Shown here: positions 26,634-34,810 of the stretch, piece after piece | Numbering within the stretch: position 1 is the first letter of the stretch | Layout: each line of letters begins with the position of its first letter | From: CAMDKS01 sp964402975 | Lineage (GTDB): Bacteria; Bdellovibrionota_B; Oligoflexia; Oligoflexales; RGVZ01 | Length of the DNA stretch: 64,000 nt | Reading direction: 5' to 3' | Assembly: GCA_964402975.1 (NCBI GenBank) | Contig: CAYOEM010000006.1 | Span: forward strand, 85,205 to 149,204 | Notes under the pieces: generated by a model | What the model saw: the letters and a program-made list of their open reading frames with translations, nothing else | The model's database searches: none | What the model was told of the DNA's origin: nothing | Position numbers and translations under genes: made by a program

Positions 26634-27716
26634 TTAAATATCTGACGCTTTGAGTTCCGTCCAAATTCGGTCATATTTTTTTGTGATTGCACCAAGGTCT
26701 TTGATGGTTTCAGACTTTTTTCGGATGACGTCCAAAGGTCCCATGGCTGGCTGATTGCGAAGTTCAGGCATAAGTTTTTCACGCACCCCTTTAATTACCG
26801 GGGCGGCTAGGACGTCTCGAGCGAATCTAAGATTGATGTCTGGCCTAAGTAGATAATTTATGAGCACATGGGCTCGTTCCTTATTTCGAGAGGCGGCGGG
26901 AATTGCCATGTTGTCAACCGCCATGGTGAAGCCATCGTCTGGCAGTATGAATCTAAAATTTGAGTCTTTTAGAGTTAGGCGCAACGCCTCATTTGAATAT
27001 ATCTGAGCCGCGATCAGATCGCCGTTGAGTAGTTGGGATGATGGCGTCGAGTTGAATTCCCGCGCTCTTTTTTTAATGTTTATCAGGAGTGATTTGATCT
27101 GATTCAGTGTGTTGTCGTCTGTTGTGTTGACGCTTTCGCCTTGAGATTTCAGCGCGCTACCAATCATTTCGCGGCTATCGTCCAGGATGCTAAATCGAAA
27201 TTTCAGGTCGTCGCGTTGAAATAGATCTCCGTGACCTGTGACTGCTTTCTCAACCCTGTTTTTTCGAAAGATGATTCCCGCTAATGACCAAGAGTAAGGC
27301 AGGGACCATGTGTTTTTGGGGTCATGATCCAAATTCAGAAGCTCGGGATCAATGTTGGAGGCGTTAGGTATTTTTGCGAGATCCAGGGGTGCCAGAAGTT
27401 TGAGTTCCGCCATCACCGTTACCATGTAGTCAGAGGGGATAATCAGGTCGTAGCCGGCTCCGCCTGCCTGCATTTTGGCCAGTAGTTCTTCATTCGACGA
27501 AAAGTTCGATTCGATTACATCAATGCCCGTCTCGGCTTTAAAATCTGAAAATATACTTTTAGAAGTGTATTCGCCCCAGGAGAATAGCTGGATTTTTGGG
27601 GTATGGACCTGTTCTGGCGCGCCACCCGAATGGGTCAGAAAGTCACATGAAAATAGTAGGACGCTCACCAAAAAACGAGATAACATGCGAATCATAATGT
27701 TACGCGGCACTCCCAT
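26634..27716 (-). CDS. potD: spermidine/putrescine-binding protein (PotD-like)
   Basis: This 360-residue extracytoplasmic solute-binding protein of the PotD/PotF family delivers polyamines to the ABC transporter encoded next door. The signal ends in the possible lipobox LFSC. The mature start IQLFSWGEYTSKSIFSDFKAETG, with ESNFSSNEELLAKMQAGGAGYDLIIPSDYMV, is the classic PotD opening; SLPYSWSLAGIIF and the MAVDNMAIPAAS segment follow. Instead of lying in the potABC operon it is transcribed divergently, with only 38 bases to potA. In-frame ATGs at 27716 and 27695 both keep the signal. Substrate choice among putrescine, spermidine or related amines is not deducible here. Confidence 0.9.
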   Translation of the reverse strand: MGVPRNIMIRMLSRFLVSVLLFSCDFLTHSGGAPEQVHTPKIQLFSWGEYTSKSIFSDFKAETGIDVIESNFSSNEELLAKMQAGGAGYDLIIPSDYMVTVMAELKLLAPLDLAKIPNASNIDPELLNLDHDPKNTWSLPYSWSLAGIIFRKNRVEKAVTGHGDLFQRDDLKFRFSILDDSREMIGSALKSQGESVNTTDDNTLNQIKSLLINIKKRAREFNSTPSSQLLNGDLIAAQIYSNEALRLTLKDSNFRFILPDDGFTMAVDNMAIPAASRNKERAHVLINYLLRPDINLRFARDVLAAPVIKGVREKLMPELRNQPAMGPLDVIRKKSETIKDLGAITKKYDRIWTELKASDI

Positions 27717-27754
27717 GACGACAGCGTAATTGGATACTTGAATATTAGAGGCCC

Positions 27755-28777
27755 ATGCTAGAGCTTGTCACTATATTTAAATCCTTTGGGCGAGAGCCAG
27801 TCTTGCGTGACGTTTCTCTCACGGTCGCCAAGGGAGAGTTTCTATCGGTTTTGGGTCCGAGCGGCTGCGGGAAGTCTACTCTTCTTCGGATTTTGGCCGG
27901 TTTTGAGTCTCCCGATCGGGGGTGTCTCCTTTGGGATTCAAAAGACATCACGCGTATCCCGCCAAACCGTCGGCCTTTTAACATGGTTTTCCAGCGGTAC
28001 GCACTTTTTCCCCATCTATCGGTAGGTGAAAATATTGGCTTTGGCCCCCGCGTTCAGGGTCAAAGCTCGCGCACGATCAGTGACAAAGTTCGCCACGTTT
28101 TGGAGCTGGTTCGACTCGAGAGTTTGGGTGACCGGCGGGTGGAAACCTTAAGCGGAGGGCAGCAGCAGCGAGTGGCCCTCGCCAGGGCAATTATTAATAA
28201 TCCTCAAGTGCTCCTGCTAGATGAGCCGATGTCCGCTCTTGATCGCAGTCTTCGCGAGAAAATGCGGTTAGATATTTTGAATATTCAGCGAACACTCGGA
28301 ATTACATTCATCATGGTAACTCATGATCAAGAAGAGGCCATGGCCATGAGTGATCGCATTGCGATTATGAACCAGGGAGCACTGGAGCAAGTGGGTGCTC
28401 CAGAGGTTATTTATAAATCACCAAAGACACGTTTTGTCGGAGAGTCAATTGGGACTCTCAATAGGATCGAGATAGGACAAGGGGCTGTTTATGTGCGTCC
28501 TGAGCATCTTAAGCTTTTGCGGAAGTCTCCCACGGATCAACGGGGAGCTGAACGAGTTCTGCCCGTTGTGGTTCGAGAGATTTTATTTAAAGGGGCTATG
28601 ACCCAGTACGTTATGGAGTGCTGCGGTGGTCTGATGATGGGGGCGCCCGTCACGTCTGTGATCTATGGTGAGTCCGAGGAGATCAGGGGTACCACGGTTG
28701 ATGACCGAGTTTTTGTTAGCTGGGAGCAATCATCGGAAATTCATCTTACTGATTCAGCCAAAGGCGCATCCAAATGA
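27755..28777 (+). CDS. potA: polyamine ABC transporter ATP-binding protein (PotA-like)
   Basis: The 340-residue cytosolic ATPase energises polyamine import. It has Walker A GPSGCGKST, the Q-loop MVFQRYALFPHLSV, the ABC signature LSGGQQQRVALARA, Walker B VLLLDEPMSALD and the H-loop VTHDQEEAM. A C-terminal TOBE-like domain (about 250-335) includes VYVRPEHL. Its GTLNRIEIG segment is typical of PotA/PotG. GAGG lies just ahead of the ATG at 27755. The stop overlaps potB by four bases. Gene order potA-potB-potC with overlaps implies a single transcript. Confidence 0.93.
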   Translation: MLELVTIFKSFGREPVLRDVSLTVAKGEFLSVLGPSGCGKSTLLRILAGFESPDRGCLLWDSKDITRIPPNRRPFNMVFQRYALFPHLSVGENIGFGPRVQGQSSRTISDKVRHVLELVRLESLGDRRVETLSGGQQQRVALARAIINNPQVLLLDEPMSALDRSLREKMRLDILNIQRTLGITFIMVTHDQEEAMAMSDRIAIMNQGALEQVGAPEVIYKSPKTRFVGESIGTLNRIEIGQGAVYVRPEHLKLLRKSPTDQRGAERVLPVVVREILFKGAMTQYVMECCGGLMMGAPVTSVIYGESEEIRGTTVDDRVFVSWEQSSEIHLTDSAKGASK

Positions 28778-29607
28778 CGGCCTCGTCGCGTTTATTTAGA
28801 TTTGGCCTTGTCCCCTATTTTGCGTGGCTGCTACTTTTTATGCTAGGGCCATTGCTATTTGTACTTCTGGTTAGCTTTCAGGAGAAAGGTCTCTGGGGAG
28901 GTGTGATATGGAGTTGGACCACCTCTAGTTACGTTCGCGCCTTTGATCCCTTATATCTGTCGGTTCTTTTATCCTCGTTAAAGTTGGCGAGTATGACGGC
29001 TTTGTCTTGCTTGGCTCTCGCTTTCCCCATGGCTTGGTTTATGGCGAGTATTCGCCGGGAGTTTCGTGCTTTGGCCCTAGGGCTTGTGCTGATGCCTTTT
29101 ATTAGTAACTTTGTTGTCAGAACCTATGCGCTTAAGTTTTTAATTGGCGTAGAGGGGCCACTGAATCGATTCTTAGCGGTATTGGGCATCATCCAAACGC
29201 CACTATTTTTAGAGGATGTTCGGATAGCCGTTTGGTTTGGCATGGTAACCAACTATCTGCCATTTATGGTTTTGCCTTTGTATGTGGCGCTCGAACGATT
29301 TGATGTCAGCCTGATCGAATCTGCCCGTGATCTTGGTGCGAATTCATATCAGGTTTTTGTAAAAGTCGTTTGGCCATTAGCGAAGCCAGCCGTAAGAACG
29401 GGGTTTGTTTTGGTGTTTGTGCCAGCTCTAGGCGAGTTTGTGATCCCAGACTTGCTCGGGGGAGGCAAGACCATGTACATGGGTAACTTGCTTTCCGAGC
29501 AGTTTTTGAAAGCGAGGGATTGGCCTTTCGGCGCCAGCCTTTGCGTGATCATGATGAGTGTTGTGATCTTCGTGTCTCTGATTTTCAGGGGGCGCTCTGA
29601 TCCATGA
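28774..29607 (+). CDS. potB: polyamine ABC transporter permease (PotB-like)
   Basis: This 277-residue inner-membrane permease has six predicted transmembrane segments. The opening LVPYFAWLLLFMLGPLLFVLLVSF is typical of PotB. The cytoplasmic EAA loop reads ESARDLGANSYQVFVKVVWPLAKPAV, the contact site for the PotA ATPase. VRTYALKFLIG and FVPALGEFVIPDLLGG are also PotB-like. The ATG overlaps the potA stop and its own stop overlaps potC, so expression is translationally coupled. It pairs with PotC to form the heterodimeric channel. Confidence 0.93.
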   Translation: MTASSRLFRFGLVPYFAWLLLFMLGPLLFVLLVSFQEKGLWGGVIWSWTTSSYVRAFDPLYLSVLLSSLKLASMTALSCLALAFPMAWFMASIRREFRALALGLVLMPFISNFVVRTYALKFLIGVEGPLNRFLAVLGIIQTPLFLEDVRIAVWFGMVTNYLPFMVLPLYVALERFDVSLIESARDLGANSYQVFVKVVWPLAKPAVRTGFVLVFVPALGEFVIPDLLGGGKTMYMGNLLSEQFLKARDWPFGASLCVIMMSVVIFVSLIFRGRSDP

Positions 29608-30452
29608 AACCGGCTCGTTTTCGCAAAGCCTTTTTATTTGCATGTTGGTTATTGGGCGTCACTCTTATGTACACGCCGATTATTACGCTGATCGTTTATT
29701 CCTTCCTTTCAAATGGCGATCACGAGTTTGGCTCAGTTCTTAATATGGAAGCCTATCGCCTATTGATGCGCAATGACGAGCTACTAGCAACTCTGCTGAA
29801 ATCACTTCAGATCGCGCTATTTTCAGCGAGCATTTCGGTGCTTTTAGGTGGCTATGCGGCTATCAGTTTGGGGCGCGTTAGGGTCTCCGGTGAAAAGTCT
29901 AGATCAAGTGGGTTAGGACTCGCGGTTCCCGGGATTTGGCGGGCTTCCATAGGGTTTTTGACGATGCTGCCCCTTCTCCTGCCAGAGATCGTCTTTGGGC
30001 TTGGCCTTCTGATCTGGTTTGTCTTGCTTCGAATTAGTTTGGGTACCGTATCATTGATTTTGGCTCATGTGACGTTTGCCGTCTCTTATGTGTTTTTAAC
30101 GGTGGGAGCTCGTATGCGAGTTATTGACCCTGCCATTGAGGATGCGGCGTCAGATTTGGGGGCTTCTTCGTCCCAGGTACTTTTTCGGGTTTATCTTCCG
30201 ATGCTGGCACCGTCCCTCGCCGCCGGATGGGTGATGGCATTTGCTCTATCATTTGATGACTTCTTGATTTCATTTTTCACGGCTGGTCCCGATACCGTCA
30301 CGCTTCCGTTGGCCCTCTACAGTTCAATCAAATTTGGGGTATCGCCCAGTATATTTGCCATGTCGACGCTTGTATTTGTCGTGAGTTTGGTCTCGGCGAC
30401 TGCTCTGACGCGTTTAATGTTTCCCCCAAGAGTCTCCGCAAGGTATAAATAA
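29604..30452 (+). CDS. potC: polyamine ABC transporter permease (PotC-like)
   Basis: This 282-residue membrane permease is the second channel subunit. It has the PotC-like opening LMYTPIITLIVYSF, about six membrane segments, the EAA loop EDAASDLGASSSQVLFRVYLP, and the C-terminal FALSFDDFLISFF segment that marks PotC/PotI proteins. Its ATG overlaps the potB stop by four bases. A slightly longer loop (RVRVSGEKSRSSGLGLAVPG) separates the second and third segments. It closes the potABC operon; the following 130 bases hold the control region of the suf operon. No terminator hairpin was found after it. Confidence 0.92.
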   Translation: MKPARFRKAFLFACWLLGVTLMYTPIITLIVYSFLSNGDHEFGSVLNMEAYRLLMRNDELLATLLKSLQIALFSASISVLLGGYAAISLGRVRVSGEKSRSSGLGLAVPGIWRASIGFLTMLPLLLPEIVFGLGLLIWFVLLRISLGTVSLILAHVTFAVSYVFLTVGARMRVIDPAIEDAASDLGASSSQVLFRVYLPMLAPSLAAGWVMAFALSFDDFLISFFTAGPDTVTLPLALYSSIKFGVSPSIFAMSTLVFVVSLVSATALTRLMFPPRVSARYK

Positions 30453-30483
30453 ATCCAATAATATTAGATATTTATTCAGATTC

Positions 30484-30503
30484 CTAAAACTTGGTCGTTT
30501 TAG
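30484..30503. promoter_or_regulatory. perfect inverted repeat upstream of the suf operon (site 1)
   Basis: CTAAAAC-TTGGTC-GTTTTAG is a perfect 7-bp inverted repeat with a 6-base spacer, 80 bases before the first suf gene. It is a candidate operator, possibly for the Rrf2-family regulator encoded directly downstream. It could also form a weak hairpin at the end of potC, but it has no GC-rich stem. Confidence 0.45.
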
Positions 30504-30518
30504 TCAAGAATGCCTTGA
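30504..30518. promoter_or_regulatory. inverted repeat overlapping a possible -35 upstream of suf (site 2)
   Basis: TCAAG-AATGC-CTTGA is a perfect 5-bp inverted repeat with a 5-base spacer, directly after site 1. Its right half overlaps TTGAAT (30515-30520), which could be a -35 box. With a 17-base spacer the -10 would be the poor TAGACA at 30538. Such placement would allow repression by a dimeric Rrf2 protein. Confidence 0.4.
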
Positions 30519-30520
30519 AT

Positions 30521-30545
30521 ATTGTTGAGTCCCGGAGTAGACATT
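30521..30545. promoter_or_regulatory. possible IscR type-1-like site
   Basis: The 25 bases from 30521 line up with the published enterobacterial IscR type-1 consensus (ATASYYGACTRWWWYAGTCRRSTAT) at about 15 positions. The agreement includes the half-sites TTGAGT and AGTAGAC; the centre is GC-rich instead of AT-rich. It lies where an autoregulatory site of the downstream iscR-like gene is expected. The alignment was made by eye. Confidence 0.3.
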
Positions 30546-30582
30546 TCTCGTTCCGCAGATGCCAACTGTATAAGGGGGGACC

Positions 30583-31167
30583 GTGAACCTCACATCGAAA
30601 AGTCGATATGCACTTAAGATTATGATGGATTTAGCCCACTACGGTGCCAACCAGGCCTTAGTGCGCCGCGGCGACATTGCCGCCAGGCAGGGGGTTCCAA
30701 CTGACTATTTGGATCAGATTATGATCAAGCTGCGAGCCGGCCATTTAGTAGAGAGCACCCGGGGACGAAATGGGGGGTATCGTTTAGCCCGCAGTCCTGA
30801 GGTTATCACAATGTGGGATCTGTTTTCCTCAGTCGAGGACAGTATGATTCCTGTGGAGTGTTTAGCCAGTGGTGAGGCCTGTGACTTCGAAACGAGCTGT
30901 TCATCGCGTGAAGCATGGAAAATGATTTTTTCGGCACTCAAATCAAGTCTAAGTAAGATCACCCTCGCCCAGTTGCGTACGGACTGGGAGAATGAAATGA
31001 CTGTTCAGGGTGGTTCTTTTTCGGCTAATCCCGATAAGGTCGCGATCAGAGAGTGTCGCGGTGGTGGGCGTGCTGATATGAGTCCATGTCAGCACCTTGC
31101 AGACGGTTTGAATACACAATGTACAAAACATTCGACGACTAGCGGAGGTCAGGGCCTCCATGGCTGA
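30583..31167 (+). CDS. iscR: Rrf2-family Fe-S-responsive regulator (IscR/SufR-like)
   Basis: This 194-residue cytosolic DNA-binding regulator heads the suf operon and probably represses it when Fe-S clusters are plentiful. The Rrf2 winged helix is clear: SRYALKIMMDLAHY, IAARQGVP, LDQIMIKLRAGHLVESTRGRNGGYRLAR. Three cysteines (Cys93, Cys100, Cys106) match the IscR cluster ligands with C-x6-C-x5-C spacing. The fourth IscR ligand, a His three residues after the last Cys, is Arg109 here. A tail of about 55 residues adds further cysteines (RECRGG, SPCQH, TQCTKH) not found in standard IscR. The GTG start follows GGGGGGA. The 3' end overlaps sufB by eight bases. Whether to call it IscR or SufR is a matter of usage. 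Confidence 0.85.
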   Translation: MNLTSKSRYALKIMMDLAHYGANQALVRRGDIAARQGVPTDYLDQIMIKLRAGHLVESTRGRNGGYRLARSPEVITMWDLFSSVEDSMIPVECLASGEACDFETSCSSREAWKMIFSALKSSLSKITLAQLRTDWENEMTVQGGSFSANPDKVAIRECRGGGRADMSPCQHLADGLNTQCTKHSTTSGGQGLHG

Positions 31168-32608
31168 GATTGTCAAAGAGTCACTCACCGATCGTGAGTA
31201 TAAATATGGCTTTGAGACAAGGATTGAGACTGAGTTTTTTCCAAAGGGACTGAACGAAGATATCGTCAACATGATCGCCGACAAGAGGGGCGATCCTCCC
31301 TTTGTTCGAGACTTTAGAATCAAGGCCTTTCGTCACTGGCTTGGTTTGAAAGAACCGGCCTGGGCCGATGTTTCGTACCCAAAAATTGATTTCCAGGATA
31401 TTCGCTATTACTCAGCGCCGAAGGCCAAGGCTGATACTAAGGGCCCGCAGTCACTCGATGATATTGATCCTGAGCTTCTGGAAACGTTTAACAAGCTTGG
31501 TATACCGCTCAGCGAGCAAAAAAGACTTACCGGAGTTGCGATTGATGCCGTGTTCGATAGCGTCTCCGTTGGAACAACACATCAAGAGGAACTGGCTAGT
31601 GTCGGCGTTATTTTTTGCTCATTAACGGAAGCCATTCACAAATACCCGGAACTGATCGAGAAGTACTTGGGAACGGTTGTTCCCTACAAAGATAACTATT
31701 ATGCAGCCTTGAACAGTGCGGTTTTCACTGACGGATCTTTTGTATTCATTCCGAAAGGGGTTCGGTGTCCACTTGACCTATCAACTTACTTCCGCATCAA
31801 CGCAAAAGAGACGGGCCAATTCGAGCGAACATTGATAGTGGCGGAAGACGATTCTTATGTCAGTTACCTTGAAGGTTGCACTGCTCCCATGCGTGACGAA
31901 AATCAACTGCATGCTGCCGTTGTTGAGCTGGTGGCGTTGAAAGGTGCTGAGATCAAATACTCAACCGTTCAAAACTGGTATGCCGGTGACAAAGAAGGCA
32001 AAGGCGGTATTTACAATTTTGTAACGAAGCGCGGACTTTGTGCTGGTGATGGCAGTAAAATAAGTTGGACGCAAGTCGAGACAGGCTCGTCGATCACATG
32101 GAAGTATCCAAGTGTGATTCTTAAGGGTGCAAACTCGTGTGGTGAGTTCTACTCGGTCGCGTTAACCAATAACCGCATGCAGGCTGACACGGGCACAAAA
32201 ATGGTTCATATTGGGCCGAATACGTCATCCCGGATCATCAGCAAAGGTATAAGCTGCGACCAATCGCGAAACACTTACCGTGGTCAAGTCAAGATATTTC
32301 CGAGCGCAAAAAATTCCAGAAATTTCAGCCAGTGTGACAGCATGTTGGTTGGTGATCAGTGTTCCGCAAATACTCATCCATACCTCGACGTAAAAAACAG
32401 CTCTGCGATCGTGGAGCATGAGGCGACGACATCTAAGATATCAGCCGATCAGATTTTCTACATGAAAAGTCGTGGCCTCGACGAAGAGGGGGCCGTGAGC
32501 CTTCTGCTGCACGGGTTTTGTAAGGATGTTTTTAAGACGCTACCGTTGGAGTTTAGCGTTGAGGCTGTGAAGTTGCTTGAGATGAAACTCGAGGGCAGTG
32601 TTGGATGA
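31160..32608 (+). CDS. sufB: Fe-S cluster assembly protein SufB
   Basis: This 482-residue cytosolic scaffold forms the SufBCD complex on which Fe-S clusters are assembled. Full-length family features are present: FRIKAFRHWLGLKEPAWADV, the FTDGSFVFIPKGVRCPLDLSTYFRIN block, EGCTAP, VQNWYAGDKEGKGGIYNFVTKRG, NSCGEFYSVAL, and the C-terminal SQCDSMLVGDQCSANTHPY with a conserved Cys followed by VEHEATTSKIS. The start is the ATG at 31160 inside the end of the regulator gene. A 39-base gap to sufC contains AGGGG ahead of its ATG. Confidence 0.96.
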   Translation: MAEIVKESLTDREYKYGFETRIETEFFPKGLNEDIVNMIADKRGDPPFVRDFRIKAFRHWLGLKEPAWADVSYPKIDFQDIRYYSAPKAKADTKGPQSLDDIDPELLETFNKLGIPLSEQKRLTGVAIDAVFDSVSVGTTHQEELASVGVIFCSLTEAIHKYPELIEKYLGTVVPYKDNYYAALNSAVFTDGSFVFIPKGVRCPLDLSTYFRINAKETGQFERTLIVAEDDSYVSYLEGCTAPMRDENQLHAAVVELVALKGAEIKYSTVQNWYAGDKEGKGGIYNFVTKRGLCAGDGSKISWTQVETGSSITWKYPSVILKGANSCGEFYSVALTNNRMQADTGTKMVHIGPNTSSRIISKGISCDQSRNTYRGQVKIFPSAKNSRNFSQCDSMLVGDQCSANTHPYLDVKNSSAIVEHEATTSKISADQIFYMKSRGLDEEGAVSLLLHGFCKDVFKTLPLEFSVEAVKLLEMKLEGSVG

Positions 32609-32647
32609 TATTTGTTTAAGTTTAGAGTAACCAGGGGTTAATGTTTT

Positions 32648-33418
32648 ATGACCATTTTAGACGTGAAAAATCTTTACGCATCCGTTGAGGGCAAGGAAAT
32701 CCTTTCCGGTCTGAGCCTACAGGTCAACGAAGGCGAAGTCCATGCGATCATGGGTCCTAATGGTTCTGGGAAAAGCACACTGTCAAAGGTGTTGGCAGGA
32801 CACCCAGATTACCAAGTTACGGGCGGAACCGTGGAGCTTGAGGTCAATCTCAGGATGCGGAATGTTCTCGAGATGGATCCGGAGGAACGTGCTCGAGATG
32901 GTATTTTCTTAGCCTATCAGTATCCCGTCGAAATACCGGGTGTATCTAATACTGTTTTTCTGCGTGCCGCATTTAACGCTATTTGCAAACATCAGGGCGC
33001 CAAAGAATCGAGCCCAGATGAGTTCAAAGCTTTACTACAGGAGAAGTGTCGATTTCTGGGTATGGACGAGCGATTCATTGACCGGGAGGTTAATGTTGCA
33101 TTTTCGGGCGGAGAAAAGAAACGAAATGAAATCCTTCAAATGGCGATCTTGCAGCCTCGTCTTTCTTTTCTAGATGAGACGGATTCTGGTCTGGATGTGG
33201 ATTCGCTCCGGATTGTTTCTGAGGGCGTCAATAAGTTACGCAGAAAAGATAATGCAATTGTGCTTATCACCCACTATCAGCGCATCCTAAATTACGTGGT
33301 CCCCGATCAGGTTCATATTTTATACAAAGGTAAAATCATCAAAAGTGGCGCTAAAGATCTCGCTTTGTATGTGGAACAAAACGGTTACGATCAGATAATC
33401 AAAGAAAGTATGAACTAA
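32648..33418 (+). CDS. sufC: Fe-S cluster assembly ATPase SufC
   Basis: This 256-residue ABC-type ATPase powers conformational changes of SufB-SufD. It has Walker A GPNGSGKST, the SufC-typical DPEERARDGIFLAYQYPVEIPGV, the signature FSGGEKKRNEILQMA, Walker B SFLDETDSGLDVDSL, and the H-loop ITHYQRILNYVVPD. Length and motifs are standard. It sits between sufB and sufD in the operon. Confidence 0.96.
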   Translation: MTILDVKNLYASVEGKEILSGLSLQVNEGEVHAIMGPNGSGKSTLSKVLAGHPDYQVTGGTVELEVNLRMRNVLEMDPEERARDGIFLAYQYPVEIPGVSNTVFLRAAFNAICKHQGAKESSPDEFKALLQEKCRFLGMDERFIDREVNVAFSGGEKKRNEILQMAILQPRLSFLDETDSGLDVDSLRIVSEGVNKLRRKDNAIVLITHYQRILNYVVPDQVHILYKGKIIKSGAKDLALYVEQNGYDQIIKESMN

Positions 33419-33433
33419 GGCCGATTGAAAGCA

Positions 33434-34810
33434 ATGAATACGCGTAGTGATTCGACAAAATTTGGATCAATAGACGGCCTAAAGGCGGCTTGGGGTGTGA
33501 TGGAGCCGTCTTTCATGTCGGTCAGTCGTCAAGCGGCGGAGCGTCGGCGCAGATTTCTTGATGATGCCATAAGCTTTGGTGTTCCAAATACACGAAACGA
33601 AGAATGGAAGTATACGAGCCTGAGATCACTTCTTGATGCTGGTTTCCAGCTTGCTCCCGCAGCAGACGAGACGTTCAGACTTTCTGCGGACACAATCGGG
33701 GCAGTCAAAGAACGTCTGATCAAAGGTGCAAAGCCCATCGTTTTCATAGATGGTCGATTGGTCCCCGATTTTCCAGGGGCAGAGATTTCTAATGTGTCAT
33801 TTATCAAAACGCTACGAGACGCAGAGTCTGATTATGACGCGTCTTGGTGGGATAAATGGTCGCCGCAGCTTGATTCATCTAAGATTTTTTGGCGGTTGGC
33901 TCTTGCTTTGGCCAATTCGGGCGTGCTGATCGACATACCGCAGGGGCTTCAATCAGATTGTAGTTTTCACGTTATGCATATCTCTACTGGTCGAAGGCGC
34001 GGAGATGCTTTCAACTCTAGATTGTTAATTAGCGTTGGCGAGGAGTCCTCTGTTCACGTTGTGGAGGAGTTTTTGCGAGATGGAGCGGGTAGCGAATTAA
34101 ATGAGTCATGGGATAATGCGTTGACACAGATTCAGCTGGCTTCGAAAGCGCATTGCAGTTTCTACAGAGTTGTTGCTGCCGATAATGGATTTCACACGGG
34201 CGGCGTGACTGTTAGGCTTGATAAGTCTAGTCGACTTGACGCTCTATCGCTGGTGACAGGTTCGACGCTTGCGCGAATAGATATAGACGTACTCCATTCA
34301 TCTCAACACTCAGAGTGCAACTTGAACGGTCTTGTTCTTGTGAAGAAACAAGATCATATTGATCATCATACGGCAGTGAATCATGCCGTTGGTCAAACGC
34401 GCACAAATCAGCTTTTTAAGGGCGTGCTTACAGATTCTGGCCGGTCGGTTTTCAATGGTAAGATTTTTATAAGAAAAGATGCGCAGCAGTCAGAAGCCTA
34501 TCAAACTTGTAAGACTCTTTTATTGAGTGATCAGGCTGAAGCGAATGCAAAGCCACAGTTAGAAATTGACGCCGATGATGTTAAGGCATCTCATGGTGCA
34601 GCGATCGGTTCGTTGAACCCAGACGAAATTTTTTATCTTCAGAGCCGCTGTATCGGTAGGGCTGAGGCAACGGCGATTCTTTCGCGTGGATTTGCCGACG
34701 ATGTTATTTTTAAGGTTGAATACGATCCGGCTCGAACTTGGCTCGGATCTCTAGTGGACAAGTGGTTTGCTGCTCAAGTGGTCGCCCAAAATGAGGCACA
34801 AGGCACATGA
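33434..34810 (+). CDS. sufD: Fe-S cluster assembly protein SufD
   Basis: The 458-residue protein is the SufD partner of SufB. It shows RNEEWKYTSLRSLL near the N-terminus, a central beta-helix region, and the C-terminal DHHTAVNHAVGQTRTNQLFKG, SVFNGKIFIRKDAQQSEAYQ, and LEIDADDVKASHGAAIGSLN blocks; the His in KASHGA is the conserved SufD residue. FYLQSRCIGRAEATAILSRGF completes the family signature. I chose the ATG at 33434; a TTG at 33425, closer to the AAGG after sufC, is also possible. The stop overlaps sufS by four bases. Confidence 0.94.
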   Translation: MNTRSDSTKFGSIDGLKAAWGVMEPSFMSVSRQAAERRRRFLDDAISFGVPNTRNEEWKYTSLRSLLDAGFQLAPAADETFRLSADTIGAVKERLIKGAKPIVFIDGRLVPDFPGAEISNVSFIKTLRDAESDYDASWWDKWSPQLDSSKIFWRLALALANSGVLIDIPQGLQSDCSFHVMHISTGRRRGDAFNSRLLISVGEESSVHVVEEFLRDGAGSELNESWDNALTQIQLASKAHCSFYRVVAADNGFHTGGVTVRLDKSSRLDALSLVTGSTLARIDIDVLHSSQHSECNLNGLVLVKKQDHIDHHTAVNHAVGQTRTNQLFKGVLTDSGRSVFNGKIFIRKDAQQSEAYQTCKTLLLSDQAEANAKPQLEIDADDVKASHGAAIGSLNPDEIFYLQSRCIGRAEATAILSRGFADDVIFKVEYDPARTWLGSLVDKWFAAQVVAQNEAQGT

